Shown here: in pieces, positions 7,437 to 16,508 of the stretch
Numbering within the stretch: position 1 is the stretch's first letter
Layout of the letters: every line of letters begins with the position of its first letter
NCBI RefSeq assembly: GCF_013409935.1
Contig: NZ_JACCCO010000001.1
Location: forward strand, 2,108,001 to 2,172,000
DNA from: Streptosporangium sandarakinum
GTDB lineage: Bacteria; Actinomycetota; Actinomycetes; Streptosporangiales; Streptosporangiaceae
Direction: 5' to 3'
DNA length: 64,000 nt
Made by a program: the position numbers and the translations under genes
The notes under the pieces: generated by a model
Told to the model about the DNA's origin: nothing
Databases searched by the model: none
The model's input: only the letters and a program-made list of their open reading frames with translations

Positions 7437-9014
7437 ATGGGGTGGTGGCCCGATGGTCCGGAGACGGTTTCGACCCAGGCGGCCCCCCGGAGTACGGCGG
7501 TGCCGCCTCCCCGCGGCGCCCGGCACGGCACCGGCCCCGGTCCGGGTCTCGATCCGGGCCTCGATCCGGGTCCCGGCCCGGCTCTCGATCCGGCTCTCGA
7601 TCCGGCTCTCGATCCGGACGAGGAGGCGGCGCTGCGGTCGGCCGCGCACGGCGGCGACACGCGGGCCGCGCACCTGCTGGGCCGGCACTGCGCCCGGCGC
7701 GGCGACCGGGCGGCGGCGCGCCACTGGTGGGAGCGGGCGGCCACCGGGGGGAACATGGACAGCGCCTACAACCTGGGCCTCTGGCACGAGACGCACGGCA
7801 GTCCCGACGACGCCGCGCGGTGGTACGAGCTGGCGGCGGACGCCGGTGACGCGGAGGCGGCGGCCGGCCTGGCGAGGCTCCTGCTGGAGCAGCGCGGCGA
7901 CGTGCCCGGCGCGCGACGCTGGTTCGAGGCGGCGGCGCGCGGCGGGTGCCGGTCGGCGGCCCGGCGCCTGGCGCTGATCTGCGAGGACGCCGGGGAGACG
8001 AGGGCCGCCGGGGAGTGGCACCGCAGGGCGGCGGTGGCGGGCGACCTGGCCTCGGCCCACGACCTGGGGTTCATCGCCTACACCCGCAGCGAGGACGACG
8101 AGACGCTGCGCTGGTGGGAGCTGGCGGCCCGGGGCGGCCACGCCGACGCCGCCTACCACCTGGGGCTGTTCCTGCGGGCCGACCGCGACCCCGAGGGGGC
8201 CGAGGCGTTCTACCGGCTCGCGGCCAAGAGCGAGCATCCCGGGGCCGCGTCCCAGCTCGGCGGGATCGCGCTGTCCCGCGGCGACCTGCGCACCGCCCGC
8301 GCCTGGTTCGAGCGGGCCGCCCGCGCCGGGCGGATCGACGACCAGCGGATGGCCGGGTTCGTGTGCGTGGAGCTGGGCGATCCGCGGGCGGCCGGCCACT
8401 GGCTGGGCCGGGCCGCGGCCGGGGGCGACCCGGAGGCGGCCTTCACCTTCGGCCTGCTGCTGATCGCCGAGCGCGGCGACGTGCGGGGCGGGCGGCGCTG
8501 GTTCCGGGAGGCGGCGCGGGCCGGGCACCGCGGCGCCGCCGCCGAGCTGGCCTCACCGACGGCGGAGGCCGGACGTCACGGCGAGGGCATCGCGTCCCGG
8601 GCGGGACGTCAGGACGAGGGCGGACGCCACGCGGCGAAGGATCCCGGGGCGGGCCCGCGGCGGCCGGCGGTCGTGCTCCCGCCGTTCTGGGACCGTCCCG
8701 CCTCGCCGGAGCTGGTGGCCCGCGCCGAGCTGACGGCCGCCGCCGTGGCGCGGCGGGGCGGCACCCCGCTGAAGGTGGCCGACCTGACCGAGATCCTGGG
8801 CACCTGGGATCTCGTGACCCGGCCGCCGCGCGACCGCGCCGGCGCGCTGGCCTGGCTGGCCGGGCGGAGCGACGTCCCGCGGGACGCGCTCGCGTATCTG
8901 GCCTCGGTGCGGGACACACTGCTGCGCCCGGGCGGCGCTCCGTGGCCGACCCCCGCGGAGGTCGAGCGGGTCCTGGCGGTCGCCCGCGACCTGCGGTCGG
9001 CCTGGCCGCCCTGA
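7437..9014 (+). CDS. Sel1/TPR-like repeat protein with low-complexity N-terminus
   Basis: ATG 7437 is preceded by GAGGAGGG, giving 525 residues; longer in-frame starts upstream have no ribosome site. Residues 1-60 are disordered and include a run of LDP repeats (GLDPGLDPGPGPALDPALDP). From about residue 65 to 380 there are eight or nine Sel1-like helical repeats of about 36 residues (for example AAYHLGLFLRADRDPEGAEA and AARGGCRSAARRLALICEDA). The C-terminal 130 residues (VVLPPFWDRPASPELVARAE onward) are not repetitive and not recognised. No signal peptide or membrane helix is visible. Sel1 proteins are usually scaffolds in signalling; the partner here is unknown. Confidence 0.8.
   Translation: MGWWPDGPETVSTQAAPRSTAVPPPRGARHGTGPGPGLDPGLDPGPGPALDPALDPALDPDEEAALRSAAHGGDTRAAHLLGRHCARRGDRAAARHWWERAATGGNMDSAYNLGLWHETHGSPDDAARWYELAADAGDAEAAAGLARLLLEQRGDVPGARRWFEAAARGGCRSAARRLALICEDAGETRAAGEWHRRAAVAGDLASAHDLGFIAYTRSEDDETLRWWELAARGGHADAAYHLGLFLRADRDPEGAEAFYRLAAKSEHPGAASQLGGIALSRGDLRTARAWFERAARAGRIDDQRMAGFVCVELGDPRAAGHWLGRAAAGGDPEAAFTFGLLLIAERGDVRGGRRWFREAARAGHRGAAAELASPTAEAGRHGEGIASRAGRQDEGGRHAAKDPGAGPRRPAVVLPPFWDRPASPELVARAELTAAAVARRGGTPLKVADLTEILGTWDLVTRPPRDRAGALAWLAGRSDVPRDALAYLASVRDTLLRPGGAPWPTPAEVERVLAVARDLRSAWPP
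7541..7617 (+). repeat. Short tandem repeat coding for LDP units
   Basis: The core CTCGATCCGG recurs five times, three of the copies exactly 12 bases apart. It encodes a Gly/Ala-Leu-Asp-Pro run in the N-terminus of the Sel1-repeat protein. A slippage-prone coding minisatellite is likely. Confidence 0.85.
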
Positions 9015-9050
9015 CGCCGCCCCGCGTGGCCGTACGGCCCGCCCCCGTAC

Positions 9051-9099
9051 AGCCGTACGGCCCGCCCCGCGCGGCAGGAGCGCGGGAAGCGGGCCGTAC
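9051..9099. terminator. Bidirectional hairpin between convergent genes
   Basis: A perfect 13-bp inverted repeat (CCGTACGGCCCGC paired with GCGGGCCGTACGG) encloses a second inner stem (CCGCGC/GCGCGG). It lies in the 264-base spacer between the Sel1-repeat gene and the aminotransferase gene and could end both transcripts. Confidence 0.75.
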
Positions 9100-9278
9100 G
9101 GGATCTGGATCGGGCGGCGACGGCCTCGGAGACCCGCGTGTACGGCAGGCCGGGGGCGAGCGCCACCCGATTGCGGTTCCCTTCGGTTCCGGCGGGACGC
9201 CGGAGGAACGGGGGACGAAGGGGCGGGGCGGCGCCGCGCGCCGGTGCGGGGACGTACGGCGCGCGGCACGCGGCGCGG

Positions 9279-10673
9279 CTAGAGCAGGCTCCACGCCTCC
9301 GTCAGCACGGAGCGCAGAATCGACTCGATCTCGTCGAACTCCTTGGGGCCGCAGATGAGCGGCGGGGCGAGCTGGATGACCGGGTCGCCCCGGTCGTCGG
9401 CGCGGCAGTACAGCCCGGCGTCGAAGAGGGCCTTGGACAGGAAGCCGCGGAGCAGGCGCTCGGACTCGTCGGCGTCGAAGGTCTGCTTGGTGGTCCTGTC
9501 CTTGACGAGCTCGATGCCCCAGAAGTATCCGGAGCCGCGGACGTCCCCGACGATGGGCAGGTCGAGCAGGCGCTCCAGGGTGGCGCGGAAGACCGGCTCG
9601 TTGCGGGTGACGTGGCCCAGGAGGTCCTCCCGCTCGAACAGGTCGAGGTTGGCCAGGGCGACGGCGGAGGAGACGGGGTGGCCGCCGAAGGTGTAGCCGT
9701 GGGCGAACATCTCGGTGCCGCTCTTGAACGGCTCGAACAGGCGCTCAGAGGCGATCATGGCGCCGATCGGGGAGTAACCGCTGGTCATGCCCTTGGCGCA
9801 GGTGATGATGTCGGGGACGTAGTCGAACTTCTGCCCGCCGAACATGGTGCCGAGACGGCCGAAGGCGCAGATGACCTCGTCGGAGACCAGCAGGACGTCG
9901 TACTCGTCGCAGATCTCGCGCAGGCGCTGGAAGTATCCGGGGGGCGGCGGGAAGCAGCCGCCGGCGTTCTGCACCGGCTCGACGAAGACGGCGGCCACGG
10001 TGTCGGGGCCCTCCATCTCGATGGCGCGGGCCACGCGCTCGGCGGCCCAGTAGCCGTACTGCTCGGGGGTCATGCCGGGCACGCCGGTGATCTCGTCGGC
10101 GCGGTAGTGGTTGGTGTTCGGCACCCGCACCGAGCCCGGGACCAGCGGCTCGAACATCTGCTTGAAGGCGGGGATGCCGGTGATCGACAGGGCGCCCTGC
10201 GGGGTGCCGTGGTAGGCGATCTGGCGGCTGATGACCTTGTGCTTGAGGGGACGGCCGGTCATCTTGAAGTACTGCTTGGCGAGCTTCCAGGCGGTCTCGA
10301 CGGCCTCACCGCCGCCGGTGGTGAAGAAGACCCGGTTGAGGTCGCCGGGGGCCTGCTCGGCCAGGCGCTGGGCGAGCTCGGCCGCCTTGGGGTGGGCGTA
10401 GGACCACAGGGGGAAGAACGCCAGCTCCTGGGCCTGCTTGGCGGCGGCCTCGGCCAGCTCGCTGCGGCCGTGCCCGGCCTGGACCACGAACAGCCCGGCG
10501 AGACCGTCGAGGTAGCGCTTGCCGTGGACGTCGTAGATGTACGAGCCCTCACCACGGACGATCATCGGCACCTCGGAGTCCTGATAGGCGCCGTGCCGGG
10601 TGAAGTGCATCCAGAGGTTGTCCTGGGCGGCCTGCATGATCGAAGCCACGTCGGTGTTTTCGGGGTGCGTCAT
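9279..10673 (-). CDS. Class III pyridoxal-phosphate aminotransferase
   Basis: The start is taken as ATG 10673 (MTHPENTDVASIMQAAQDNL), which has GAGGGA about 8 bases upstream, giving 464 residues, normal for the family. Visible motifs are the PLP phosphate loop (TTGGGEAVETAWKLA), the tyrosine/histidine stack (ISRQIAYHGTPQGAL), the Asp that contacts the ring nitrogen (LLVSDEVICAFGRLG), and the Schiff-base lysine in CAKGMTSGYSPIGA. It resembles omega-amino-acid:pyruvate and putrescine/GABA aminotransferases. The substrate cannot be fixed from sequence. It is divergent from the M20 peptidase gene, sharing a 284-base spacer that contains a TTGACA at 10731. Confidence 0.88.
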   Translation of the reverse strand: MTHPENTDVASIMQAAQDNLWMHFTRHGAYQDSEVPMIVRGEGSYIYDVHGKRYLDGLAGLFVVQAGHGRSELAEAAAKQAQELAFFPLWSYAHPKAAELAQRLAEQAPGDLNRVFFTTGGGEAVETAWKLAKQYFKMTGRPLKHKVISRQIAYHGTPQGALSITGIPAFKQMFEPLVPGSVRVPNTNHYRADEITGVPGMTPEQYGYWAAERVARAIEMEGPDTVAAVFVEPVQNAGGCFPPPPGYFQRLREICDEYDVLLVSDEVICAFGRLGTMFGGQKFDYVPDIITCAKGMTSGYSPIGAMIASERLFEPFKSGTEMFAHGYTFGGHPVSSAVALANLDLFEREDLLGHVTRNEPVFRATLERLLDLPIVGDVRGSGYFWGIELVKDRTTKQTFDADESERLLRGFLSKALFDAGLYCRADDRGDPVIQLAPPLICGPKEFDEIESILRSVLTEAWSLL

Positions 10674-10957
10674 TACCATCTTCCCTCGCTGTGCTGGGCT
10701 ACCAACCAGTGTGCCCGGCAAATACGGACATTGACAAGTGAAAACGTGGCGTCGCCGTAGGATCGCGTCGAAATCCGTTGTCACATCAGGCCCAAGCAAC
10801 GGAATCCGCGAGTCGATAATGGGGCGGAACGGGCGGCGCGCGACCCTCGGGCCGCAGGTCGGAGGTGGGATGTGCTGGAATCGGTCGTTGGAGCGGCCCA
10901 CCCCACCGGCCGCGCCGCAACGGAAACGATCAGATATTGAGATGCGGGGTAAAGTTC

Positions 10958-12304
10958 GTGACTCCTGACGAGATCGAGGGCGCCGTCGCCGCCGGCCTGC
11001 CCCAGGCGGTCGAAGACCTCAAGCGGCTCGTCGCCATCCCCTCGGTGGCCTTCCCCGGCCACCCGGAGGAGCCGGTGCACGCGGCGGCCGCCGCCACCGA
11101 GGAGCTGCTGCGCAGCGCGGGGCTGCCGCACGTACGCCAGATCCCGGTGGACGGCAGCTTCCCCGCCGTCTACGCCGAGGCCCCGGCGCCTCCCGGCGCG
11201 CCGACCGTCCTGCTCTACGCCCACTACGACGTCCAGCCCGCCGGGGACCCGCTGCTGTGGCGCACCCCGGCCTTCGAGCCGACGGAGATCGACGGCGCCC
11301 TCTATGGCCGCGGCGCCGCCGACGACAAGTCGGGTGTCATCTCCCACGTCGCCGCCCTCCGCGTCTTCCAGGGCCGCTTCCCGGTCGGCGTCAAGGTCAT
11401 CATCGAGGGCCAGGAGGAGTACGCCGGGGAGCGCCTGGAGGCGTTCGTCGAGCGCAACCCCGAGCTGCTCCGCGCCGACGCGATCATCGTCGCCGACACC
11501 GGCAACCCGCACGTCGACGACCCGGCGGTGACCACCTCCCTGCGCGGGATGGGCGCGTTCACCGTCGAGGTGCGCACCCTCAGCGAGTCGCTGCACAGCG
11601 GCACGTTCGGCGGCGCCGCCCCGGACGCCCTCGCCGCGCTGATCCGCATGCTCGCCGCCCTGCACGACGACAACGGCGACATCCGCGTCCCCGGCCTGCC
11701 GCGCGGCGTCTTCCTGGGGGCGGGCCCCTCGGAGGAGGAGTTCCGCAAGGGCGCGGGCGTGCTCGACGGCGTCTCGCTGGTCGGCTCGGGGTCGCTGGCC
11801 GACCGGCTGTGGGCCTCCTACGCCATCACGGTCACCGGCCTGGACGTGCCGACCGTCTCCGGGGCCATCAACGCGGTCCAGCCGGTCGCGCGCGCCCGGG
11901 TGACCGTGCGGGTCCCCCCGGCCGCCGACCCGAGGACGGCCGTCGAGTCCGTGGTCGACTTCCTCAACCAGGTCGCCCCCTGGGGCGTCAAGGTGGGCTT
12001 CAGCGACTACGTCGCCGGTTCCGGCTTCCTCGCCGACTCCGGCGGCGCGGCCCGCACCGCGCTGAACGAGGCGATGGAGCGCGCCTACGGCCGCCCGCCG
12101 CGCGACGTCGGCACGGGCGGCTCGATCCCGCTGGTCTCCACGCTGGCCAAGCAGTTCCCGGCGGCCTCGATCCTGCTGTTCGGCGCCGAGGACGACGACG
12201 CCTCGATCCACGCGCCCAACGAGCGCGTGGACCTCGCCGAGCTCCGCCGCAACATCCTGGCCGAGGCGCTCTTCCTGCAGCGGTACGGCGCCGCGACGGC
12301 CTGA
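10958..12304 (+). CDS. M20-family metallopeptidase (dipeptidase-like)
   Basis: GTG 10958 gives 448 residues, typical of M20 dipeptidases such as carnosinase/PepV-like enzymes. Metal ligands are visible: YAHYDVQP (His89, with Asp91 beside it), GRGAADDKSG (Asp122), IEGQEEYAG (catalytic Glu and ligand Glu at 153-154), ADTGNP (Asp180) and ASIHAPNERV (last His). The dimerisation (lid) domain lies at about 195-310. It should be a cytoplasmic zinc peptidase acting on dipeptides or N-acyl amino acids. The gene ends before a very strong terminator. Longer in-frame starts (10865) add a Pro/Arg-rich tail without family resemblance and were rejected. Confidence 0.9.
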   Translation: MTPDEIEGAVAAGLPQAVEDLKRLVAIPSVAFPGHPEEPVHAAAAATEELLRSAGLPHVRQIPVDGSFPAVYAEAPAPPGAPTVLLYAHYDVQPAGDPLLWRTPAFEPTEIDGALYGRGAADDKSGVISHVAALRVFQGRFPVGVKVIIEGQEEYAGERLEAFVERNPELLRADAIIVADTGNPHVDDPAVTTSLRGMGAFTVEVRTLSESLHSGTFGGAAPDALAALIRMLAALHDDNGDIRVPGLPRGVFLGAGPSEEEFRKGAGVLDGVSLVGSGSLADRLWASYAITVTGLDVPTVSGAINAVQPVARARVTVRVPPAADPRTAVESVVDFLNQVAPWGVKVGFSDYVAGSGFLADSGGAARTALNEAMERAYGRPPRDVGTGGSIPLVSTLAKQFPAASILLFGAEDDDASIHAPNERVDLAELRRNILAEALFLQRYGAATA

Positions 12305-12395
12305 GGCCCGCCCGGGACCGGAACGGGTCCGCCGGGGACCGGAACCGTCCGGCATCCCGGCGGGTCCGGGGCCGCCCCGCGGAGGACCGGCCGGT

Positions 12396-12429
12396 AAGAG
12401 CCCTGCCCGCCGTCGGGCAGGGCTCTTTT
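12396..12429 (+). terminator. Strong intrinsic terminator after the M20 peptidase
   Basis: A perfect 14-bp stem (AAGAGCCCTGCCCG and its complement) with loop CCGT ends in TTTT. It is the best intrinsic terminator in the window. Confidence 0.95.
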
Positions 12430-12445
12430 GCGTGATAGTTTTTAT

Positions 12446-12459
12446 ACTGACTGGTCAGT
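12446..12459 (+). promoter_or_regulatory. Palindromic operator over a -10 element, likely TetR site
   Basis: ACTGAC-TG-GTCAGT is a perfect 6-bp inverted repeat. It overlaps a -10-like TATACT (12443-12448) just upstream of the ABC/YhgE genes. A TetR regulator is encoded in the same cluster, and its family binds such palindromes, so autoregulated repression of the cluster is inferred. Confidence 0.65.
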
Positions 12460-12479
12460 TTAAAGAATGGGGGTACGCG

Positions 12480-13211
12480 GTGTTCCGAGGAGCCGAGGTG
12501 CGCGCGGCGGACCTGTCGCTGAAGGGCGACCACGGCTGGGCCTACCGCGACGTCACCCTCCACGCCGAACCGGGCTGCGTCACGGCGATCACCGGCCAGG
12601 CCGGCAGCGGGCGGACGAGCCTTCTCCTCACCCTGGCCGGGCGGATGAAACCCACCGGGGGCACGATTTCGGTCGCCGGGCACACCTCGCCGAAGGCGAT
12701 CCGGCGGATCGCGGCGCTCGGCCTGGTGGACGGGGTGAACGACCTGGAGAAGGCGCTATCGGTCGGCGAGCACCTGCACGAGCGGTCCCCCGGCCTCCTC
12801 CGGCGCGGCCGGCAGGAGGCGCGTGCCGCGCGGGCCCTGGAGCTGGCCGGGCTGGACCTTCCGCCCGACGACCGGACCCTCGTCCGCGACCTGGGCCGGG
12901 AGCAGCGGATCCGCCTCGGCATCGCCCTCGCGCTGCTCGACGAACCCGGGCTGCTGGTGGCCGACAACATCGACATCGGCGTCACCGCGGACCAGGAGGA
13001 GGCGATCTGGGGGACGCTGTCGGACCTGGCCGGCCTGGGCCTGACCATCGTCGCCTCCTGCGTCGAGGACGCCCCGGCGCCGTCGGTGCACCTGCCCTCC
13101 GGGGCCGCGGCCCGGGAGGCCGCCGCTCGCGGAGCGGAAGCCGTACCGGACGGGGACGGCGAGAACGACGGACAAGAGACACGTAAGGGACACGAGGGAG
13201 AGGACCGATGA
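12480..13211 (+). CDS. Degenerate ABC-type ATP-binding protein
   Basis: The start is chosen at GTG 12480, downstream of the presumed promoter and operator; the longer frame from 12432 would begin upstream of the -10. The protein has about 243 residues. It has an ABC fold but each key motif deviates: Walker A is GQAGSGRTS (Arg45 in place of Lys), the signature is LGREQ, and Walker B ends VADN (Asn163 where the catalytic Glu is expected). The C-terminal 35 residues are charged and disordered. The stop overlaps the ATG of the YhgE/Pip gene (ATGA), so the two are translationally coupled and probably work as a pair at the membrane. Strong ATP hydrolysis is doubtful. Confidence 0.8.
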   Translation: MFRGAEVRAADLSLKGDHGWAYRDVTLHAEPGCVTAITGQAGSGRTSLLLTLAGRMKPTGGTISVAGHTSPKAIRRIAALGLVDGVNDLEKALSVGEHLHERSPGLLRRGRQEARAARALELAGLDLPPDDRTLVRDLGREQRIRLGIALALLDEPGLLVADNIDIGVTADQEEAIWGTLSDLAGLGLTIVASCVEDAPAPSVHLPSGAAAREAAARGAEAVPDGDGENDGQETRKGHEGEDR

Positions 13212-15505
13212 GGGCGCTGGGACCGGGACGGCTGGAACTGCGGCGGTTCACCCGCTCGCGGCTGACCCGCTCGGCGCTGGCCGGCGTGGTGATGCTGCCG
13301 CTGCTGTACGCGGGGCTGTACCTGTGGTCGTTCTGGGACCCGCAGGGCCACCTGGAGAACATCCCGGTCGCCCTCGTCATGGAGGACCGGCCCGCCAAGG
13401 CCGACGGCAAGACGATCGACGCGGGCCGCGAGCTGGCCGACGAACTGCGCGACCGGAAGGTCTTCGAGTGGCACCGGGTCAGCGCCCGCGAGGCCGCCGA
13501 CGGCGTCAACGACGGCAGCTTCTACCTGTCGCTGACCATCCCCGCCGATTTCAGCTCCCACCTCGCCTCGCCGTCCGAGAAGAACGGCACGCCCACCCCC
13601 GCCGAGCTGGGCGTGCGGGTGGACACCGGCCGCAGCTACATCATGGGCACCATCTCCGACGCGGTGTTCGCCGAGGTCAGGGAGGCGGCGAGCCGTACCG
13701 CGCTCAAGGACTACTGGAACAACGTCTTCGTCTCCTTCGGGGAGCTGCACGACGCCACCGCCAAGGCCGCGAACGGCGCGGACAAGCTACGCGACGGCTC
13801 GGCGAAGGCGGGCGAGGGCGCGTCCTCCCTGAACGACGGTCTCGGCCAGGCCAAGAACGGCACGCACCAGCTCGCCGTGGGCCTGAACAGCGCCGACACC
13901 GCCACCGGCAAGCTGGCCGCCGGGGCCGGCGAGCTGGCCACCGGCCTGGGCCAGGCGGAGAGCGGCTCGCGCAAGCTGGGCCAGGGCCTGACCAAGCTCG
14001 CAGGCGGCGCCAAGCAGGTCGCCGACGGCAACGCGAAGGTCTACCGGCAGGTCCACGCCCAGGTGTCGAAGGTCAACGCGGTGGCCGACGAGGTCATCCC
14101 GGTGCTGGAGGAGAACGGCTCGCGGCTGCGCACGCTGGCGCAGGCCGTCGAGGAGGGCGCCGACCGGGTCGCCGGCGGCGCGGACTCACTGAACTCACTG
14201 CCCGGCGGCCTCACCCAGGGCGCCGAGCAGGCCCGCCGGCAGGCCCAGCAGCTGCAGAGCTGGGTGGAGTCCAACCCCGACGCCGACCCGCGGCTGCGGG
14301 CCATCGCCGACCGGCTGACCGAGGCCGTCCAGCAGGTGTCCGGCGGGCTGGAGGGGTCCTCCGGCGGCGGCGACACGAGCGGCGTGGCGGACCGGCTCCG
14401 GCAGAACGCCCAGCGGATCTCCGAGATCGCGGCCCGTACGGCGGAGGTCGCGCCGACCGCGGGGCAGCGGATCGGACAGCTCCGCGACCAGCTCAACGAG
14501 CTGGACACGGGCCTCGGCAAGCTGGCCGACGGCTCCCAGCAGGTCTCCAAGGGCCTCGGTGACGCGACGGCCGCGAACGGCAAGCTCACCGCGGGGCTGA
14601 CCAAGCTCGGCAACGGCGCGGAAAAGCTGTCCGACGGGCTCAACCAGCTCGGCGGCGGGATCGTCAAGCTGAGCGACGGCGCGACCCAGGTGGACCGGGG
14701 CGTCGGCCGCCTGCACCGGGGCGCCGGGGAGCTCACCACCGGCCTCGGCGAGCTCACCGACGGCTCCGCCGAGCTGAGCGACAAGCTCGGCGACGGGGCC
14801 AAGGAGATCCCCGACTACGGCAAGGGCGAGCGCGCCGACCGCAGCGACATGATGAGCGAGCCGGTCAGGGTGGCCAAGCAGGTCCTCAACGAGGTGCCCA
14901 ACTACGGCACCGGCTTCGCGCCGTTCTTCGTCCCGCTCGCCCTGTGGGTGGGCGCGATGGTCAGCTACATGGTGCTGCGTCCGCTCAACCCCCGCCTCCT
15001 CGCCGGCACGGCCGCCGCGTGGCGGATCGCGGTGGGCGGCTGGCTGCCGGCCCTGGTGCTGGGCGCGGCCCAGGTGGGCGTGCTGCTGGCGGTGCTGCGC
15101 TTCGGGCTCGGCATGGAGGCCGCGCACTGGGCCGGGGTGGCCGGGATCCTGCTGCTCACCGCGGCGGCGTTCCTCGCGGTCGTGCAGGCGGTCAACGCGC
15201 TGCTCGGCCCGCCGGGCCGGGTCGTGGTGCTGGCCCTGCTGATGCTGCAGCTCACCTCCTCGGCCGGCACGTACCCGATCGAGACCTCACCGGGCTTCTT
15301 CCAGACGATCTCGCCGTGGCTGCCGATGAGCTGGGTGGTCAGCGCGCTGCGGCGGCTGATCAGCGGCGGCGACCTCACCGTGGTCTGGCAGGCGTGCGGG
15401 GTGCTCGGCCTGACCACCGCGCTGGGCCTCGCCCTGACGATCCACGCGGTGCACAGGAGCCGCACCTGGTCGCTGCGCCGCCTCCACCCGGAGCTGTCGC
15501 TGTGA
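13208..15505 (+). CDS. YhgE/Pip domain membrane protein
   Basis: This 765-residue protein has the YhgE/Pip layout. There is one N-terminal transmembrane helix (residues about 19-40, VVMLPLLYAGLYLWSFWDP), then a long extracytoplasmic region of about 500 residues. That region holds repeated G-x-x-x-L-x-x-G units (LRDGSAKAGEGASSLNDGL, KLSDGLNQLGGGIVKLSDG). The C-terminal part has about six membrane helices like the ABC-2 permease fold (GTGFAPFFVPLALWVGAMVS to the end). Relatives include the phage infection protein of Lactococcus and YhgE, and in Gram-positives they are often paired with ATPases and TetR regulators, as here. A transport or envelope role is likely; the substrate is unknown. Confidence 0.88.
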   Translation: MRALGPGRLELRRFTRSRLTRSALAGVVMLPLLYAGLYLWSFWDPQGHLENIPVALVMEDRPAKADGKTIDAGRELADELRDRKVFEWHRVSAREAADGVNDGSFYLSLTIPADFSSHLASPSEKNGTPTPAELGVRVDTGRSYIMGTISDAVFAEVREAASRTALKDYWNNVFVSFGELHDATAKAANGADKLRDGSAKAGEGASSLNDGLGQAKNGTHQLAVGLNSADTATGKLAAGAGELATGLGQAESGSRKLGQGLTKLAGGAKQVADGNAKVYRQVHAQVSKVNAVADEVIPVLEENGSRLRTLAQAVEEGADRVAGGADSLNSLPGGLTQGAEQARRQAQQLQSWVESNPDADPRLRAIADRLTEAVQQVSGGLEGSSGGGDTSGVADRLRQNAQRISEIAARTAEVAPTAGQRIGQLRDQLNELDTGLGKLADGSQQVSKGLGDATAANGKLTAGLTKLGNGAEKLSDGLNQLGGGIVKLSDGATQVDRGVGRLHRGAGELTTGLGELTDGSAELSDKLGDGAKEIPDYGKGERADRSDMMSEPVRVAKQVLNEVPNYGTGFAPFFVPLALWVGAMVSYMVLRPLNPRLLAGTAAAWRIAVGGWLPALVLGAAQVGVLLAVLRFGLGMEAAHWAGVAGILLLTAAAFLAVVQAVNALLGPPGRVVVLALLMLQLTSSAGTYPIETSPGFFQTISPWLPMSWVVSALRRLISGGDLTVVWQACGVLGLTTALGLALTIHAVHRSRTWSLRRLHPELSL

Positions 15506-15617
15506 CCGCCGGCGCGACGGTTTCGTCCCGGGCCGGCGGCGCGGCGGCCCGGCCGTCCCGCGACGCCGTCCGCGCGACGGTTCCGTCCGGGGGCGCTCCT
15601 GTGGCTACGGTTGGCCC

Positions 15618-16358
15618 ATGACGGAGATCAGCCGGTCCGGAGCCGCCCCCCGGCGGGGCGCGCCGCCCCCGGCCCCGGCCCCGCCGAGGGCCGCGGCGAA
15701 GGCGGGCGGGCGCCGGGCCGAGACCCGCCTGAAGCTGTTCACCGCGGCCGTGGAGGTGATCGCCGAACAGGGCTACACCGCCGCCACGGTGGAGGCGATC
15801 GCCGAGCGCGCCGGGGTGGCCAAGGGCACCGTGTTCTACAACTTCGGCAGCAAGGAGGCGCTCTTCGCGGCGATGCTCGACCACGGCATCGAGCACCTGG
15901 CCGGCGTGCTGGCCGACGCCGCGTCGGGCGGGCCGGGCCCCGCCGTCCCGGACCGCGACGCCGGCCGTACCGGGCGGGACGGCGCCGGCGGCCCCGCCGC
16001 GCCGGGCGGAGGCACGGCGCTGGACGCCCTGGACGCGGTGGTCATGGCGCAGTTGCGGTTCTTCGAGGAGTACGGCGCGTTCGCCCGGGTGCTGCTCGCC
16101 GAGATGTGGCGCACCGCCTGGCAGAGCGCGGTGGCCAGGCTGCGCGACCAGGTGCTGGGCGTCTACGCCGGCGTGCTGCGCCGGGCGGTGGCCGAGGGCC
16201 TGGTGCGGGAGGGCCTGGACGTCGAGACCGCGGCGACCGCCGTGTTCGGCATGGTGGTGACCGTCTCCATCGAGCGCCGGGCGCTGCACCCGGACCGCCC
16301 GCTGGAGGAGCTGCACGCCACGCTCGCCGATCTGCTGCACCGGAGGGTCACCGGCTGA
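15618..16358 (+). CDS. TetR-family transcriptional regulator
   Basis: This is a 246-residue protein. After a 30-residue Pro/Ala-rich tail comes a standard TetR helix-turn-helix (AVEVIAEQGYTAATVEAIAE, then AGVAKGTVFYNFGSKEALFA). The ligand domain (QLRFFEEYGAFARVLLAEMW) resembles regulators found next to YhgE/Pip genes. It probably represses the cluster by binding the palindrome at 12446-12459. It starts 112 bases after the YhgE stop. That gap holds two copies of GCGCGACGGTT(T/C)CGTCC 60 bases apart (from 15512 and 15572). Confidence 0.9.
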   Translation: MTEISRSGAAPRRGAPPPAPAPPRAAAKAGGRRAETRLKLFTAAVEVIAEQGYTAATVEAIAERAGVAKGTVFYNFGSKEALFAAMLDHGIEHLAGVLADAASGGPGPAVPDRDAGRTGRDGAGGPAAPGGGTALDALDAVVMAQLRFFEEYGAFARVLLAEMWRTAWQSAVARLRDQVLGVYAGVLRRAVAEGLVREGLDVETAATAVFGMVVTVSIERRALHPDRPLEELHATLADLLHRRVTG

Positions 16359-16364
16359 TCGGCT

Positions 16365-16391
16365 CCCGCTCCGGCTCGGGTCCGGAGCGGG
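16365..16391 (+). terminator. Hairpin downstream of the TetR gene
   Basis: A perfect 10-bp stem (CCCGCTCCGG/CCGGAGCGGG) with a 7-base loop lies 6 bases after the TetR stop. Confidence 0.75.
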
Positions 16392-16508
16392 GGCCGTCCC
16401 CGACACCCGTTCCGGCGACGGTGTGGTCCGAAACCTGCCGGTGCCCGCCGCCTCGTCCCTGCTTGGCTGGACGCCCGCAGTCCACACGCCCTCCCCTGGA
16501 CGGGAACC

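Noticed and set aside
10731..10763. Consensus promoter TTGACA...TAGGAT upstream of the M20 peptidase
   Set aside because: The spacer is 21 bases, too long for a sigma70-type promoter; only the TTGACA is worth noting.
10865..10957. Upstream start for the M20 peptidase
   Set aside because: The added residues have no family similarity and no ribosome site; GTG 10958 fits the family length.
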